A stretch of DNA of 64,000 bases from Rohdeia sp041398665. GTDB taxonomy: Bacteria > Planctomycetota > UBA1135 > GCA-002686595. Below are positions 19,597 to 27,982 of this stretch, piece after piece (within the stretch, counting starts at the first letter, position 1; each line of letters opens with the position of its first letter). The translations under genes were made by a program, and so were the position numbers. The DNA lies in NCBI GenBank assembly GCA_041398665.1, contig JAWKUH010000015.1, forward strand, positions 58,133-122,132, given 5' to 3'. The notes below the pieces were generated by a model. The model ran no database searches. It saw only the letters and a program-made list of their open reading frames with translations, and was not told the DNA's origin.

Positions 19597-19905
19597 ATGG
19601 CCAAGAAGGGCACCAAGCGCATCCGCCGCAGTCCCGAGGAGAAGATCGCCGACCTCAAGCGGCAGATCGACGAGCTGCAGGCCCGCCAGAAGGCCAAGGA
19701 GCTCGAGGAGAGCGCGTCGAACAAGGCGGCGCTCAACGTCGTGCGCATGCTCGACAAGGCCCTCGCCGTCGCGAAGGAGGAGGGCAACAACGCGCTCGCC
19801 CACGCCCTCGCGGACGGCCGCGAACCCATCGCGAACCACTTCGAACAGGCCGGCGTCGCCCTTCCCAAGGCCCGCCGCCCCCGCGGTCGCCGCGCGAAGG
19901 CCTGA
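19597..19905 (+). CDS. Small basic coiled-coil protein
   Basis: This 102-residue protein has no family I can name. Residues 12-45 form a heptad-like helix rich in Glu and Lys (EEKIADLKRQIDELQARQ). A helical middle follows, and the C-terminus is very basic (RRPRGRRAKA). The charge pattern would suit nucleic-acid binding or a structural role, but that is inference. The start at 19597 is supported by GAGGAG about 10 nt upstream. A TACACT -10-like box near 19496 precedes it by about 95 nt. It appears to be monocistronic. Confidence 0.75.
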   Translation: MAKKGTKRIRRSPEEKIADLKRQIDELQARQKAKELEESASNKAALNVVRMLDKALAVAKEEGNNALAHALADGREPIANHFEQAGVALPKARRPRGRRAKA

Positions 19906-20007
19906 CCCTGGGCGGTGGGCGGCGGCCTGCCGGCGGCATCGGCTCTCCCCCGGGGGAGCTCGGAGCCGTCCGGAAGGGCGCTTCCCGCGGTCGGGGGAGT
20001 CGGTCGC

Positions 20008-20026
20008 ACGGGCTCTCCGAGCCCGT
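20008..20026 (+). terminator. Weak terminator-like hairpin
   Basis: An 8-bp stem (ACGGGCTC / GAGCCCGT) with a 3-nt loop lies 100 nt after the coiled-coil gene. It is followed by TCGG rather than a U-tract. Confidence 0.3.
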
Positions 20027-20059
20027 TCGGTCGGCCCCACCGATTTGCGATTTCCTTCG

Positions 20060-20089
20060 TTGACAGTCTCGGAAGGGCCAGGCTACGGT
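20060..20089 (+). promoter_or_regulatory. Sigma70-like promoter candidate for the FG-GAP gene
   Basis: A perfect TTGACA (20060-20065) is followed after 18 bases by TACGGT (20084-20089). This is the only consensus -35 I noticed in the window. The resulting leader to 20343 would be about 245 nt, which is unusual here. Confidence 0.4.
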
Positions 20090-20342
20090 CCCGTCAAGGG
20101 AGAAGATCGAGGCACGTTGACGGGACTCCGTTGGCCCTGAGCCAAGGTCCGGATCGGCGCGCCCCGGTCGAGGCCCCTCGCGGGTCCTTCCGAGCACCTC
20201 CGGACGAGTCGCTCACGGAATGCGCACGACGACCGCCGACAGCAGGCGGTTTCGTGCGGTATCCATTCCATGCGCACCCTTGGGCGGGGGAGCCACCCCC
20301 CGTGCCCTTGCCGGCGCGAACTCGGAAGCCTCCACAACTCGC

Positions 20343-21974
20343 ATGCACGCATCTCGAACCCTCCCGCGCCGTTCACGCTCGCTCGGCGCTTCGCCCCTCA
20401 ACGTCACCGCCGGCCTCGTGGCCGTCGCGGTGGCCGGTTACGTCGTCTGGCGTTTCGCGGCTCCTGCGAGCCTCGGCGACGCCGACACGTCGAACGTCGC
20501 CGTCGAGGTGGACCAGCTCCTCGGAATCGGTGCCGCGGCGACGGCCGACGCGCCGCCCGCGGTCCGCGAACCGGCCGGGAACGGCCTCCGTTCCGACGAG
20601 TTCCGCGCCCCCGAGGGCACCTCGGTCGCCGACGCCGCCGCTGCGGGCGCGCTGTCGAACGACATGCTCAAGCAGATGGCCGACCAGGGTCGGGCCGACA
20701 TCTCGGAGGAAGCGAAGGAGATCATGGCGAGCGGCGGGGTGATCCCGTCCCACTGGGTCCGGATGGACCCGAACGGGCTGCTCGTCGTCAAGGACCCCGG
20801 CGCTCTGGCGCCGACCTACGCCGCCATCAAGGCGCCGCACGGCGACATCGTCGAGCTGTCCACGGAAGGCCTGCCGAAGGCCGGCATCTGGCGCGGCAAG
20901 CCCGCGATCGAGGACCTCGACGGCGACGGTCGCCTCGACATCGTCGCCAGCCTCCGCATGTGGGGAGGCGGCAACAAGGGCGAGGGCCTGCACGCCTGGC
21001 TCGCTCGCGACGGCGGGTACGAGGAGAACACGCGCGGCCTGCGCCGCGACCTCGGCTACGGCGGCGTCGACGTCGCCGACCTCGACGGTGACGGTCGTCT
21101 CGACCTGGCGTTCGCCTGCCACAACGGCTCGCCGCGCGCCTACCTCTGCAACGGCTTTGACGAGGAAGCCCAGTGGACCGAGGTCAGCACGGGCCTCGAG
21201 GGCATGGGCGTCTGCACCGACGTCGAGATCGCCGACTTCACGGGCGACGGTCGCGCCGACCTGGCCTGCATCGGGCTCTTCTCGGGGACCGGCGGCCTCT
21301 ACGTCTACAGCTACGACCCGAGCGCGAAGGCCTGGTTCGTCCAGGCCGAGCTGCTGCCGCCGAACGACTTCGGCTACCAGGTGCGCTCGGCGGACATCGA
21401 CGGCGACGGCCGCGTCGAACTCGTCGCCGCGACCAACCGCGGTCCGAAGATCTACTCCTACGACGGCGAACGGTTCGTCGACCGCTCGGCCGGCCTCACC
21501 GTGCCGATCATCGGCGGGACGCTCCTCCAGGTGCTCCCGCACGACTTCGACGGCGACGGCACGATGGAGCTCCTGACGCTCGGCCTCCACACGGAGGTCT
21601 CGCCGCCCCTCGGCTTCTTCCGACTCGTCGACGGCGAGTGGCAGTCGATCGACGCGCCGATGCCGCAGACCGAGTCGATCAAGGACGCCGAGTTCGTCGA
21701 GATCGACGGCGACGAAGGGGTCGAGCTCGTGATGCTCGGTCTCGAGGGCCTGATGGTCGCCGACGTCGACCTCGAGAAAGGCGTTCGCGTCCGGGGCCGC
21801 CTCGGCGAGAAGGAGAACTACTACCACCTCTCGGTCGCCGACATGAACGGCGACGGGAAGGACGAGGCGGTGATCGTCCAGACGGGCGGCATCAAGAGCG
21901 TCGACCTCGCGGCCAGCCTCGCGACGGTCTCCGGTTCGACCGAGGTCTCGAGTGCGAAGGAGGCGGGCAAATGA
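20343..21974 (+). CDS. FG-GAP/VCBS-repeat membrane-anchored surface protein
   Basis: This 543-residue protein has an N-terminal membrane segment (LNVTAGLVAVAVAGYVVW) and an extracellular part built of FG-GAP/VCBS repeats. The calcium-binding pattern DxDGDGxxD recurs: EDLDGDGRLDIVASL, ADLDGDGRLDLAFA, DFTGDGRADLACI, ADIDGDGRVELVAA, HDFDGDGTMELLTL, VEIDGDEGVELVML and ADMNGDGKDEAVIV. These would fold into a seven-bladed integrin-like beta-propeller. The ATG at 20343 is preferred over one at 20220 because it directly precedes the anchor. It overlaps the next gene by 4 nt (ATGA), so the two proteins probably act together at the cell surface. Confidence 0.85.
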   Translation: MHASRTLPRRSRSLGASPLNVTAGLVAVAVAGYVVWRFAAPASLGDADTSNVAVEVDQLLGIGAAATADAPPAVREPAGNGLRSDEFRAPEGTSVADAAAAGALSNDMLKQMADQGRADISEEAKEIMASGGVIPSHWVRMDPNGLLVVKDPGALAPTYAAIKAPHGDIVELSTEGLPKAGIWRGKPAIEDLDGDGRLDIVASLRMWGGGNKGEGLHAWLARDGGYEENTRGLRRDLGYGGVDVADLDGDGRLDLAFACHNGSPRAYLCNGFDEEAQWTEVSTGLEGMGVCTDVEIADFTGDGRADLACIGLFSGTGGLYVYSYDPSAKAWFVQAELLPPNDFGYQVRSADIDGDGRVELVAATNRGPKIYSYDGERFVDRSAGLTVPIIGGTLLQVLPHDFDGDGTMELLTLGLHTEVSPPLGFFRLVDGEWQSIDAPMPQTESIKDAEFVEIDGDEGVELVMLGLEGLMVADVDLEKGVRVRGRLGEKENYYHLSVADMNGDGKDEAVIVQTGGIKSVDLAASLATVSGSTEVSSAKEAGK

Positions 21975-22924
21975 GCGCTTCCAACGTGACTCGGACCACG
22001 CGCGGTTCCGTCTGGGTGTGGATCGCACTTGGCGTGGCCGCCGCATCCGCCACGGTCCTCGCCCTCGTCGACTTCGACGCTCTCGCGGCGAAACGCGACG
22101 AGGACGCGCTGCGCGCGCGCTTCGCGGCCTACGCCGACGCGCGCCGTGCCGAGGACGTCGACGCCATCGCGGCGTTCGTCGCACCGGGAGCGCGCGAGAA
22201 GTTCGACGGCGCGCTCATGGCGCAGCTCTGGTCCTTCGACGTGATCGACGTCGACGCGATCTCCCCGAGCCGGTTCGACATCGACCAGAAGGCGGCGCGC
22301 GCCGTCGTGAAGACGGTCGCCGACATCTCCGGCAGCGGGCTCACGCAGTCCGTGCCGTTCGACGTCGAGTTCGCTCGTGTCGGCGGCGAGTGGTACCTCG
22401 TCCCCGGCGCCGAGCCGTGGGGGAGGAGCATCGGCGACGTTCGCTTCGCGGAGCGTCGCGAAGAACTCGAGACGGCCTTCGCCCGCTGGACCGACGCCCG
22501 TAAGCGTGACGACCTCCCCGCGCAGTACTCCATGCTCGCTCCCGAGGACCGCAGAAAGGTCAGCCTCGGCGTGTACGAGATGCAGTTCGGCACGGGTGTC
22601 ATGAAGGTCCACGACATGAAGATCGCCAAGGCCGAACTCGCGGACGACGGACTGTCCGCGATCGTGCACGCCTGGGCCGACGTCGAGCTCGTGCCCGCGA
22701 ACATGCCTGCCGACATGCGCCGCGGACTCCGGATCGACGACCCCTCCGCACTGCGTGTCCAGAACACCACGCCGATGGCGTGGGACTGGGTCGACGGTGC
22801 GTGGTACTGCCGGCTCGAGCAGGCTCCGCCGGGAGCGACCGCCATCACCAAGGAGGAGTCGAGCTCGCAGGACCAGACGTTCGGTCCTTCGCAGGACGCA
22901 CCGACCCCCGACGAACCGAAGTGA
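21971..22924 (+). CDS. Membrane-anchored protein with two NTF2-like halves, unknown function
   Basis: This 317-residue protein has one N-terminal membrane helix (VWVWIALGVAAASATVLAL). Two regions with the layout of SnoaL/NTF2-like folds follow: a helix of the type RFAAYADARRAEDVDAIAAF and a second helix RWTDARKRDDLPAQYSML, each followed by beta-rich sequence ending in a Trp-Tyr strand (GGEWYLV, DGAWYCR). The C-terminal tail is Ser/Gln/Pro rich. It is coupled to the FG-GAP gene by an ATGA overlap. The fold assignment is by eye and the function is unknown. Confidence 0.75.
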   Translation: MSASNVTRTTRGSVWVWIALGVAAASATVLALVDFDALAAKRDEDALRARFAAYADARRAEDVDAIAAFVAPGAREKFDGALMAQLWSFDVIDVDAISPSRFDIDQKAARAVVKTVADISGSGLTQSVPFDVEFARVGGEWYLVPGAEPWGRSIGDVRFAERREELETAFARWTDARKRDDLPAQYSMLAPEDRRKVSLGVYEMQFGTGVMKVHDMKIAKAELADDGLSAIVHAWADVELVPANMPADMRRGLRIDDPSALRVQNTTPMAWDWVDGAWYCRLEQAPPGATAITKEESSSQDQTFGPSQDAPTPDEPK

Positions 22925-23094
22925 CTCGCGCGGCTCGCGCCGCGTCCCGTCCCGAACTCCACCGACCCCCCAAGACCACGAGACCGGATCCCCGCGGGGC
23001 CTCTCCCCATCGATCGGGCTCGTGAACTCGTTCCTTGTCCTTCGCCTGCCCATGCAGGCACAACCCCGAAACCTCTCGAGAGGTATCTAAGGCA

Positions 23095-24084
23095 ATGCGC
23101 CTCATCAACACCACTTCGCTTGCCCTCCTGGGCCTCGCTGCGATGGCCCCGGCGGCAATGGCCGACGGCCGCGAGCCGGGTAGCCTCCTGGTCTACCCGC
23201 TCCACCGCTCCGCGCTGTTCAACCCGGCCGTGTTCAACGTCATCAACGTGACGAACACGAACCGTGTCGGCACCGGTGAGACCGACGTGCACTTCCAGTA
23301 CGTCAACGTCACCGCCGCGGGCAACCCGTTCCTCTTCGCGAACTGCACCATCGCGGACCGCGTCGAGACGCTGACCCCGGCGGACACGCTCTCCGTCCTG
23401 ACGAGCTGCCACAACGGCGCGTTCGACGCCCAGGGCTACCTGGTCGTCAGCGCCATGAACCCCGACGAGATCGACACCTACTGGTCGTTCAACCACCTCA
23501 TCGGTTCCGAGCAGATCATCTCGCTCGGTGGCGGCATGTACTCGCTCAACGCGATCCCCTTCGCGTCGAACCAGCCCGCCGGTGCGGACACGGACGTCGA
23601 CCAGGACGGCCGCCGCGACTTCGACGGCACCGAGTACGAGATGATCCCGGACGAGCTGTACATCGACAGCTACATCGGCGCGATCGCCGGCAACCTGGCG
23701 CTCATCAGCCTCACCGGCGGTGAGTACCTGACGAACGTCGACTTCGTCATCTACAACGACGACGAGTTCCAGCTCTCGGCCCAGTACGCGTTCGCGTGCT
23801 GGTCGCTCGTCCCGCTCAGCGACATCTCGGGCTACTTCACCGCCCTCGGTCTCGCCACGACGCCGGACGACCCGACCGAGCTCGACATCACCTGCGACGG
23901 TCTCCAGGAGTTCGACACGGGTTGGGCCATCGTCCGCCCGACGGTCGCTCTGTCCATCACGAGCGACAACATCGCCAACCCGGCGGTCCTCGGCGCCCTC
24001 ACGAACGACGTTGCGCCGTTCATGAACGCCCGCCTGCTCTGGGAGTCGACCCAGAAGCAGCCGAACGGTTCGTTCCCGAACTGA
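23095..24084 (+). CDS. Array protein 1: secreted protein of unknown family
   Basis: This 329-residue protein belongs to a family I cannot name. A classical signal peptide (TTSLALLGLAAMAPAAMA) ends before ADGREPGSLLVYP. Features shared by the array are NVTNTNR, DVHFQYVNV, CTIADRVETLTPADTLSV, TSCHNGAF, DTYWSFNHLIGSEQ, DQDGRRDFDG, PDELYIDSYIGAIAG, NDDEFQLSAQYAFACW and the invariant C-terminus FPN. Four cysteines (CTIAD, SCHNG, FACW, TCDG) could form two disulfides. The Asp-rich DQDGRRDFDG resembles a calcium-binding or dockerin-like loop, but only one is present. ATG at 23095 is favoured over an in-frame upstream ATG because it begins the signal peptide and lies about 10 nt after GAGAGG. Confidence 0.88.
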   Translation: MRLINTTSLALLGLAAMAPAAMADGREPGSLLVYPLHRSALFNPAVFNVINVTNTNRVGTGETDVHFQYVNVTAAGNPFLFANCTIADRVETLTPADTLSVLTSCHNGAFDAQGYLVVSAMNPDEIDTYWSFNHLIGSEQIISLGGGMYSLNAIPFASNQPAGADTDVDQDGRRDFDGTEYEMIPDELYIDSYIGAIAGNLALISLTGGEYLTNVDFVIYNDDEFQLSAQYAFACWSLVPLSDISGYFTALGLATTPDDPTELDITCDGLQEFDTGWAIVRPTVALSITSDNIANPAVLGALTNDVAPFMNARLLWESTQKQPNGSFPN

Positions 24085-24112
24085 TCGGACCCTCTCCAGG
24101 GAGAAGAAGCGC

Positions 24113-24140
24113 GCGGGGCGGTCCTTCGGGGCCGCCCCGC
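24113..24140 (+). terminator. UUCG-tetraloop terminator after array copy 1
   Basis: A 12-bp stem (GCGGGGCGGTCC / GGGCCGCCCCGC, one G-U pair) closes a TTCG loop 28 nt after the stop. It is followed by CGTTCGTTC instead of a U-run. Confidence 0.75.
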
Positions 24141-24380
24141 CGTTCGTTCAAGAGGGGCTTCCTCGAGCGGCACCCTGCACCCGGAGGGCGGCACGAGACC
24201 CGAACGACGGATCTCCATGGAACTGCGACTCTTGGGACGATAAGCGGAAGATACTTCCCGCATGGTTGCCACAGGGGGGGAGAATACCAACACGTTTCCT
24301 CCTCCTCCGCGCCTACCGGACGTGCCGGAGGCGCGTCGGATGCCCCGTAGCGGGCGCCGAGCGGCGCCCATCAACCTGCC

Positions 24381-25370
24381 ATGCGCACCCTCTCCATCGT
24401 GGCCCTCGGCCTCGCCGGCCTCGCCGCCACCGCCCCCTCGGCCCTCGCTGACGGCCGCGAGCCGGGCAGCCTCCTTGTCTACCCGCTCCACCGTTCGGCG
24501 CTGCTGAACCCGGCCGTGTTCAACGTCATCAACGTGACGAACACGAACCGTCTCGGAACCGGTGAGACCGACGTGCACTTCCAGTACGTCAACGTCACCG
24601 CCGCGGGCAACCCGTTCCTCTTCGCGAACTGCACCATCGCGGACCGCGTCGAGACGCTGACCCCGGCGGACACGCTCTCCGTCCTGACGAGCTGCCACAA
24701 CGGCGCGTTCGACGCCCAGGGCTACCTGGTCGTCAGCGCCATGAACCCCGACGAGGTCGACGTCTACTGGTCGTTCAACCACCTCATCGGTTCCGAGCAG
24801 ATCGTCTCGCTCGGCGGCGGCATGTACAGCCTCAACGCGATCCCCTTCACGTCGGCGCAGGCCGAAGGTGCGGACACGGACGTCGACCAGGACGGCCGCC
24901 GTGACTTCGACGGCACCGAGTACGAAGGCATCGCCGACGAGCTCTACATCGACAGCTACATCGGCGCGATCGCCGGCAACCTGGCGCTCATCAGCCTCAC
25001 CGGCGGTGAGTACCTGACGAACGTCGACTTCGTCATCTACAACGACGACGAGTTCCAGCTCTCGGCCCAGTACGCGTTCGCGTGCTGGTCGCTCGTCCCG
25101 CTCAGCGACATCTCGGGCTACTTCACCGCCCTCGGTCTCGCCACGACGCCGGACGACCCGAGCGAGCTCGACATCAACTGCGACGGTCTCCAGGAATTCG
25201 ACACGGGTTGGGCCATCGTCCGCCCGACGGTCGCGCTCTCGATCACGAGCGCGAACGTCACGAACCCGGCGGTCCTCGGCGCCGTCACGAACGACGTTGC
25301 GCCGTTCATGAACGCCCGCCTGCTGTGGGAGTCGGTGACGAAGCAGTTCAACGGGTCCTTCCCGAACTGA
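24381..25370 (+). CDS. Array protein 2: secreted protein, near-twin of copy 1
   Basis: This protein has 329 residues. The signal peptide (TLSIVALGLAGLAATAPSALA) differs from copy 1, but from ADGREPG onward the two are nearly identical, including synonymous sites, over about 850 bases. This implies recent duplication or gene conversion limited to the mature region. All four cysteines and the terminal FPN are kept. It has its own upstream gap of about 300 bases and its own terminator, so each copy is probably an independent transcription unit rather than part of an operon. The function is unknown. Confidence 0.88.
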   Translation: MRTLSIVALGLAGLAATAPSALADGREPGSLLVYPLHRSALLNPAVFNVINVTNTNRLGTGETDVHFQYVNVTAAGNPFLFANCTIADRVETLTPADTLSVLTSCHNGAFDAQGYLVVSAMNPDEVDVYWSFNHLIGSEQIVSLGGGMYSLNAIPFTSAQAEGADTDVDQDGRRDFDGTEYEGIADELYIDSYIGAIAGNLALISLTGGEYLTNVDFVIYNDDEFQLSAQYAFACWSLVPLSDISGYFTALGLATTPDDPSELDINCDGLQEFDTGWAIVRPTVALSITSANVTNPAVLGAVTNDVAPFMNARLLWESVTKQFNGSFPN

Positions 25371-25401
25371 TCGTCTCCTCCTCTCCAGGGAGAAGAAGTG
25401 C

Positions 25402-25429
25402 GCGGGGCGGTCCTTCGGGGCCGCCCCGC
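25402..25429 (+). terminator. UUCG-tetraloop terminator after array copy 2
   Basis: The stem-loop is identical to the one after copy 1 (12-bp stem, TTCG loop) and lies 31 nt after the stop. The tail is CGTTCGTCG. The duplication therefore included the 3' flank. Confidence 0.75.
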
Positions 25430-25554
25430 CGTTCGTCGTGGTGGGCCCGAGCGCGTCGTTCGCCCTCGCGTCATGACGCCATCGCGATGGAATCCCGCGC
25501 CCGCTCCCGTGGCGCCTCGAGCTCCATCACCTCGATGCCCGAGCCTCACCTCCG

Positions 25555-26284
25555 ATGCGCCCCTCTCGCTCGCCATGCTCGCACTCGCCGGGCTCGTCGC
25601 GGCGGCGCCGTCCGCCCTCGCCGACGGCCGCCGACCGGGCGGCGTCCTCGTCCACCCGATCCAGCAGGCCGGTCTCTTCGACCCCGGTGCTCGACGTCAT
25701 CACCGTGACGAACACCGACCGGACGGGGCGGGCGAGACCGACGTGCACTTCCAGTACGCCAACGTCGACACCGCCGGCAACCCGTTCCTCTCCGCCGACT
25801 GCACCATCGCGGACCGCGTCCAGACGCTCACGCCCGCCGACACCATGTCCGTCCTCGCCACCTGCCACGACGGGACGTCGGCTCCGCGGCGCGGCTCCCT
25901 CGTCGACTCCGCGACGGACCCCGAACTCGTCGTCACCTCCTCGTCCTTCGACCACCTGATCGGTTCGGAGCAGATGGTCGCGCTCGGCGGGAAGGCGACG
26001 CCATCGACGCCATCCCGTTCAAGTCGCTCCGGCCGGCCGCAGCCACCACGGACCTCGACGCCGACGGCCGCCGCGACATCGACGGCGGGGAGTACGAAGG
26101 CACCTCGGACGAGCTCTCCATCGACCACGACATCGGCGCCATCGCGGGCAACCTGATCCTCGCGCTCTCGATCACGAACCCCGCCGTCGTCGGCTCGCTC
26201 TCCAACAACGCCCTGACCTTCATCGACGGGCGACTCCTGTGGGAGAGCGACACGCCGCAGTTCGACGGAGAGTTCGCGAACCGA
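25555..26284 (+). pseudogene. Array copy 3: decayed paralogue
   Basis: This is a broken copy of the array gene. The ATG at 25555 is followed after two codons by loss of one base relative to copy 2, so the signal peptide (LAMLALAGLVAAAPSALADGR) is out of frame. Further frame breaks flank the segment VLDVITVTNTDR near 25685-25735 and occur again near 25998. About 85 codons are missing between IAGNL and LALSITNP, which removes the segments holding NDDEFQLSAQYAFACW and the fourth cysteine. The stop codon has become CGA (AACTGA to AACCGA at 26282-26284), so the frame runs on. Combined indels, deletion, stop loss and many substitutions make true decay much more likely than sequencing error. Confidence 0.88.
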
Positions 26285-26721
26285 CGCGCTCGAGCCGAGG
26301 CCTTGCCGTGCACGCACGTCCGGCACGACGAGCGGAGCGGCGCACGCGTCGCCCCGCTCGTTCCGTTCGAAGGGTCTCGGCCCCGGAACGTCGCCGCGTG
26401 CGAACGGCTCGGTCGCGGCGATCGAAGAGCGCGGTGCGAGGAGACCGACCTCGGTGGGGCGCGAAGGGGCGGCGCGGCCCCCGCGCAACGGCGTTTCATC
26501 GCCGAAAGGAGGGGGCGCGGCCCCGCGCCCGGGCATCGACGGCCCTACGAATTGCAACCTCGAAGGAGACCGTACGGGAGACTCCCAGGTCTGCGGACGT
26601 CGGCGACTTTGGGCCCTGCCGAGCCCTCGCTACACTCCTTCCCATTCCTTCTCCCTTCGGAGCGGCGCACATCGTCGTTCCGAGCCCCCGAATCCTTCTA
26701 CTCCGCGGAGGAGTCAAGGCC
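26285..26721. other. Intergenic region upstream of array copy 4
   Basis: This 437-base gap follows the decayed third copy. Open frames cross it but are Arg/Pro/Gly rich. A promoter candidate (TTGGGC, 16 bases, TACACT) lies at 26610-26637, and GGAGGAG precedes the ATG at 26722. I see nothing else. Confidence 0.5.
26610..26637 (+). promoter_or_regulatory. Promoter candidate for array copy 4
   Basis: TTGGGC and TACACT are separated by 16 bases, 85 nt before the ATG. A similar TGGGA...TACACT arrangement precedes the coiled-coil gene near 19475-19500. Confidence 0.35.
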
Positions 26722-27711
26722 ATGCGCCTCATCACCACTGCCTCGCTCGCCCTCCTGGGCGTCGCTGCCCTCGCACCGTCCGCCCTGGCCGACGGGCGTG
26801 AGCCGGGAAGCGTCCTCGTGTACCCGGTCCACCGTTCCGAGCTGTTCAACCCGGCCGTGTTCAACGTCGTCAACGTGACGAACACGAACCGCAACGGGAA
26901 CGGCGAGACCGACATCCACTTCCAGTACGTCAACGTCACGGCGACCCCGGGCGGCTTCCTCTTCGCCAACTGCACGATCGCGGACCGCGTCGAGACCCTC
27001 ACGCCGGCGGACACGCTGTCCGTCCTGACGAGCTGCCACAACGGAGCCTTCGGTTCCGAGGGCTACCTGGTCGTCAGCGCCATGGACCCGGTCCTCGTCG
27101 ACACCTACTGGTCGTTCAACTGGCTGATCGGCTCCGAGCAGATCGTCTCGGCCGGCGGCGGCATCTACAGCCTGAACGCCATCCCGTTCCGCTCGCCCCA
27201 GGCGAACTTCGCGGACACGGACCTCGACCAGGACGGTCGTCGTGACTTCGACGGCCAGGAGTACGAGACGATCCCGGACGAGCTCTACATCGACAGCTAC
27301 ATCGGCGCGATCGCGGGCAACATCGTCCTGATCAGCCTCACCGGGCCGGAGTTCCTGACCCACGTCGAGTTCATCGTCTTCAACGACGACGAGTTCCAAC
27401 TCTCGGCGCAGTACGACTTCGCCTGCTGGGCGAACACGCCGCTCTCGACGATCTCGGGCTACTTCACCGCCCTTGGTCTCGCGACCACCCCGGACGACCC
27501 GACCGAGCTCGACATCAACTGCGACCAGATCCAGGAATTCGACACGGGTTGGGCCATCGTTCGCCCGACGTTCTCGCTCTCCATCACGAGCCCGAACATC
27601 ACGAACCCGGCCGTGCTCGGCGCCCTCACGAACGACGCCGCGCCGTTCATGAACGCCCGCCTGATGTGGGAGTCGACGACCAAGCAGGACAACGGTTCGT
27701 TCCCGAACTGA
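26722..27711 (+). CDS. Array protein 4: secreted protein of unknown family
   Basis: This 329-residue member has a signal peptide nearly identical to that of copy 1 (TTASLALLGVAALAPSALA). Its mature part is somewhat diverged (RNGNGETDIHFQYVNV, CTIADRVETLTPADTL, DTYWSFNWLIGSEQ, DQDGRRDFDGQEYE). The four cysteines and C-terminal FPN are conserved. GGAGGAG about 9 nt upstream supports the ATG at 26722; the longer open frame upstream has no protein-like character. Substitutions relative to copies 1 and 2 are mostly conservative, which suggests purifying selection. Confidence 0.88.
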   Translation: MRLITTASLALLGVAALAPSALADGREPGSVLVYPVHRSELFNPAVFNVVNVTNTNRNGNGETDIHFQYVNVTATPGGFLFANCTIADRVETLTPADTLSVLTSCHNGAFGSEGYLVVSAMDPVLVDTYWSFNWLIGSEQIVSAGGGIYSLNAIPFRSPQANFADTDLDQDGRRDFDGQEYETIPDELYIDSYIGAIAGNIVLISLTGPEFLTHVEFIVFNDDEFQLSAQYDFACWANTPLSTISGYFTALGLATTPDDPTELDINCDQIQEFDTGWAIVRPTFSLSITSPNITNPAVLGALTNDAAPFMNARLMWESTTKQDNGSFPN

Positions 27712-27732
27712 TCCGGCGCTCGACGAAAGACG

Positions 27733-27752
27733 CTCGACCGTTCGCGGTCGAG
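27733..27752 (+). terminator. First of two hairpins after array copy 4
   Basis: An 8-bp perfect stem (CTCGACCG / CGGTCGAG) has a TTCG loop and lies 22 nt after the stop. Confidence 0.5.
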
Positions 27753-27759
27753 TCGGTAC

Positions 27760-27783
27760 GCGGGGCGGCTTCGGCCGCCCCGC
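27760..27783 (+). terminator. UUCG-tetraloop terminator after array copy 4
   Basis: A perfect 10-bp stem (GCGGGGCGGC / GCCGCCCCGC) closes a TTCG loop. It is a shortened relative of the hairpins after copies 1 and 2. Confidence 0.75.
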
Positions 27784-27982
27784 TCTCGTAGGGGAGCCGT
27801 TCGCGCGCCGCCCGGGGGTTCGGGGACCGAGGCAAGTCCTCCGGTGGCGAGGAGTTGCGCCCGCCTCGTCGAGCGGGCCGCCCCGGGCCGCGGCACGGCG
27901 CGACGGGGCCCCATTTTCGGGGTTACGCTAGGTCATCTTCCCAGCGTTCCGTCCTCCAGCCCTCCGGCTCCCCGCCTGCCCC

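Larger units (their letters stand above)
19906..20342. other. Intergenic region with terminator-like hairpin and promoter-like sequence
   Basis: This 437-base gap contains a small hairpin at 20008-20026 and a sigma70-like promoter candidate at 20060-20089. That leaves roughly 250 nt of untranslated leader before the FG-GAP gene. I see no protein-like frame in the leader and no known riboswitch. Confidence 0.5.

Noticed and set aside
23600..23650. Dockerin or EF-hand repeat in array proteins
   Set aside because: There is only one DxDxDGRRDFDG-like loop per protein and no paired repeat, so a dockerin call is not justified.
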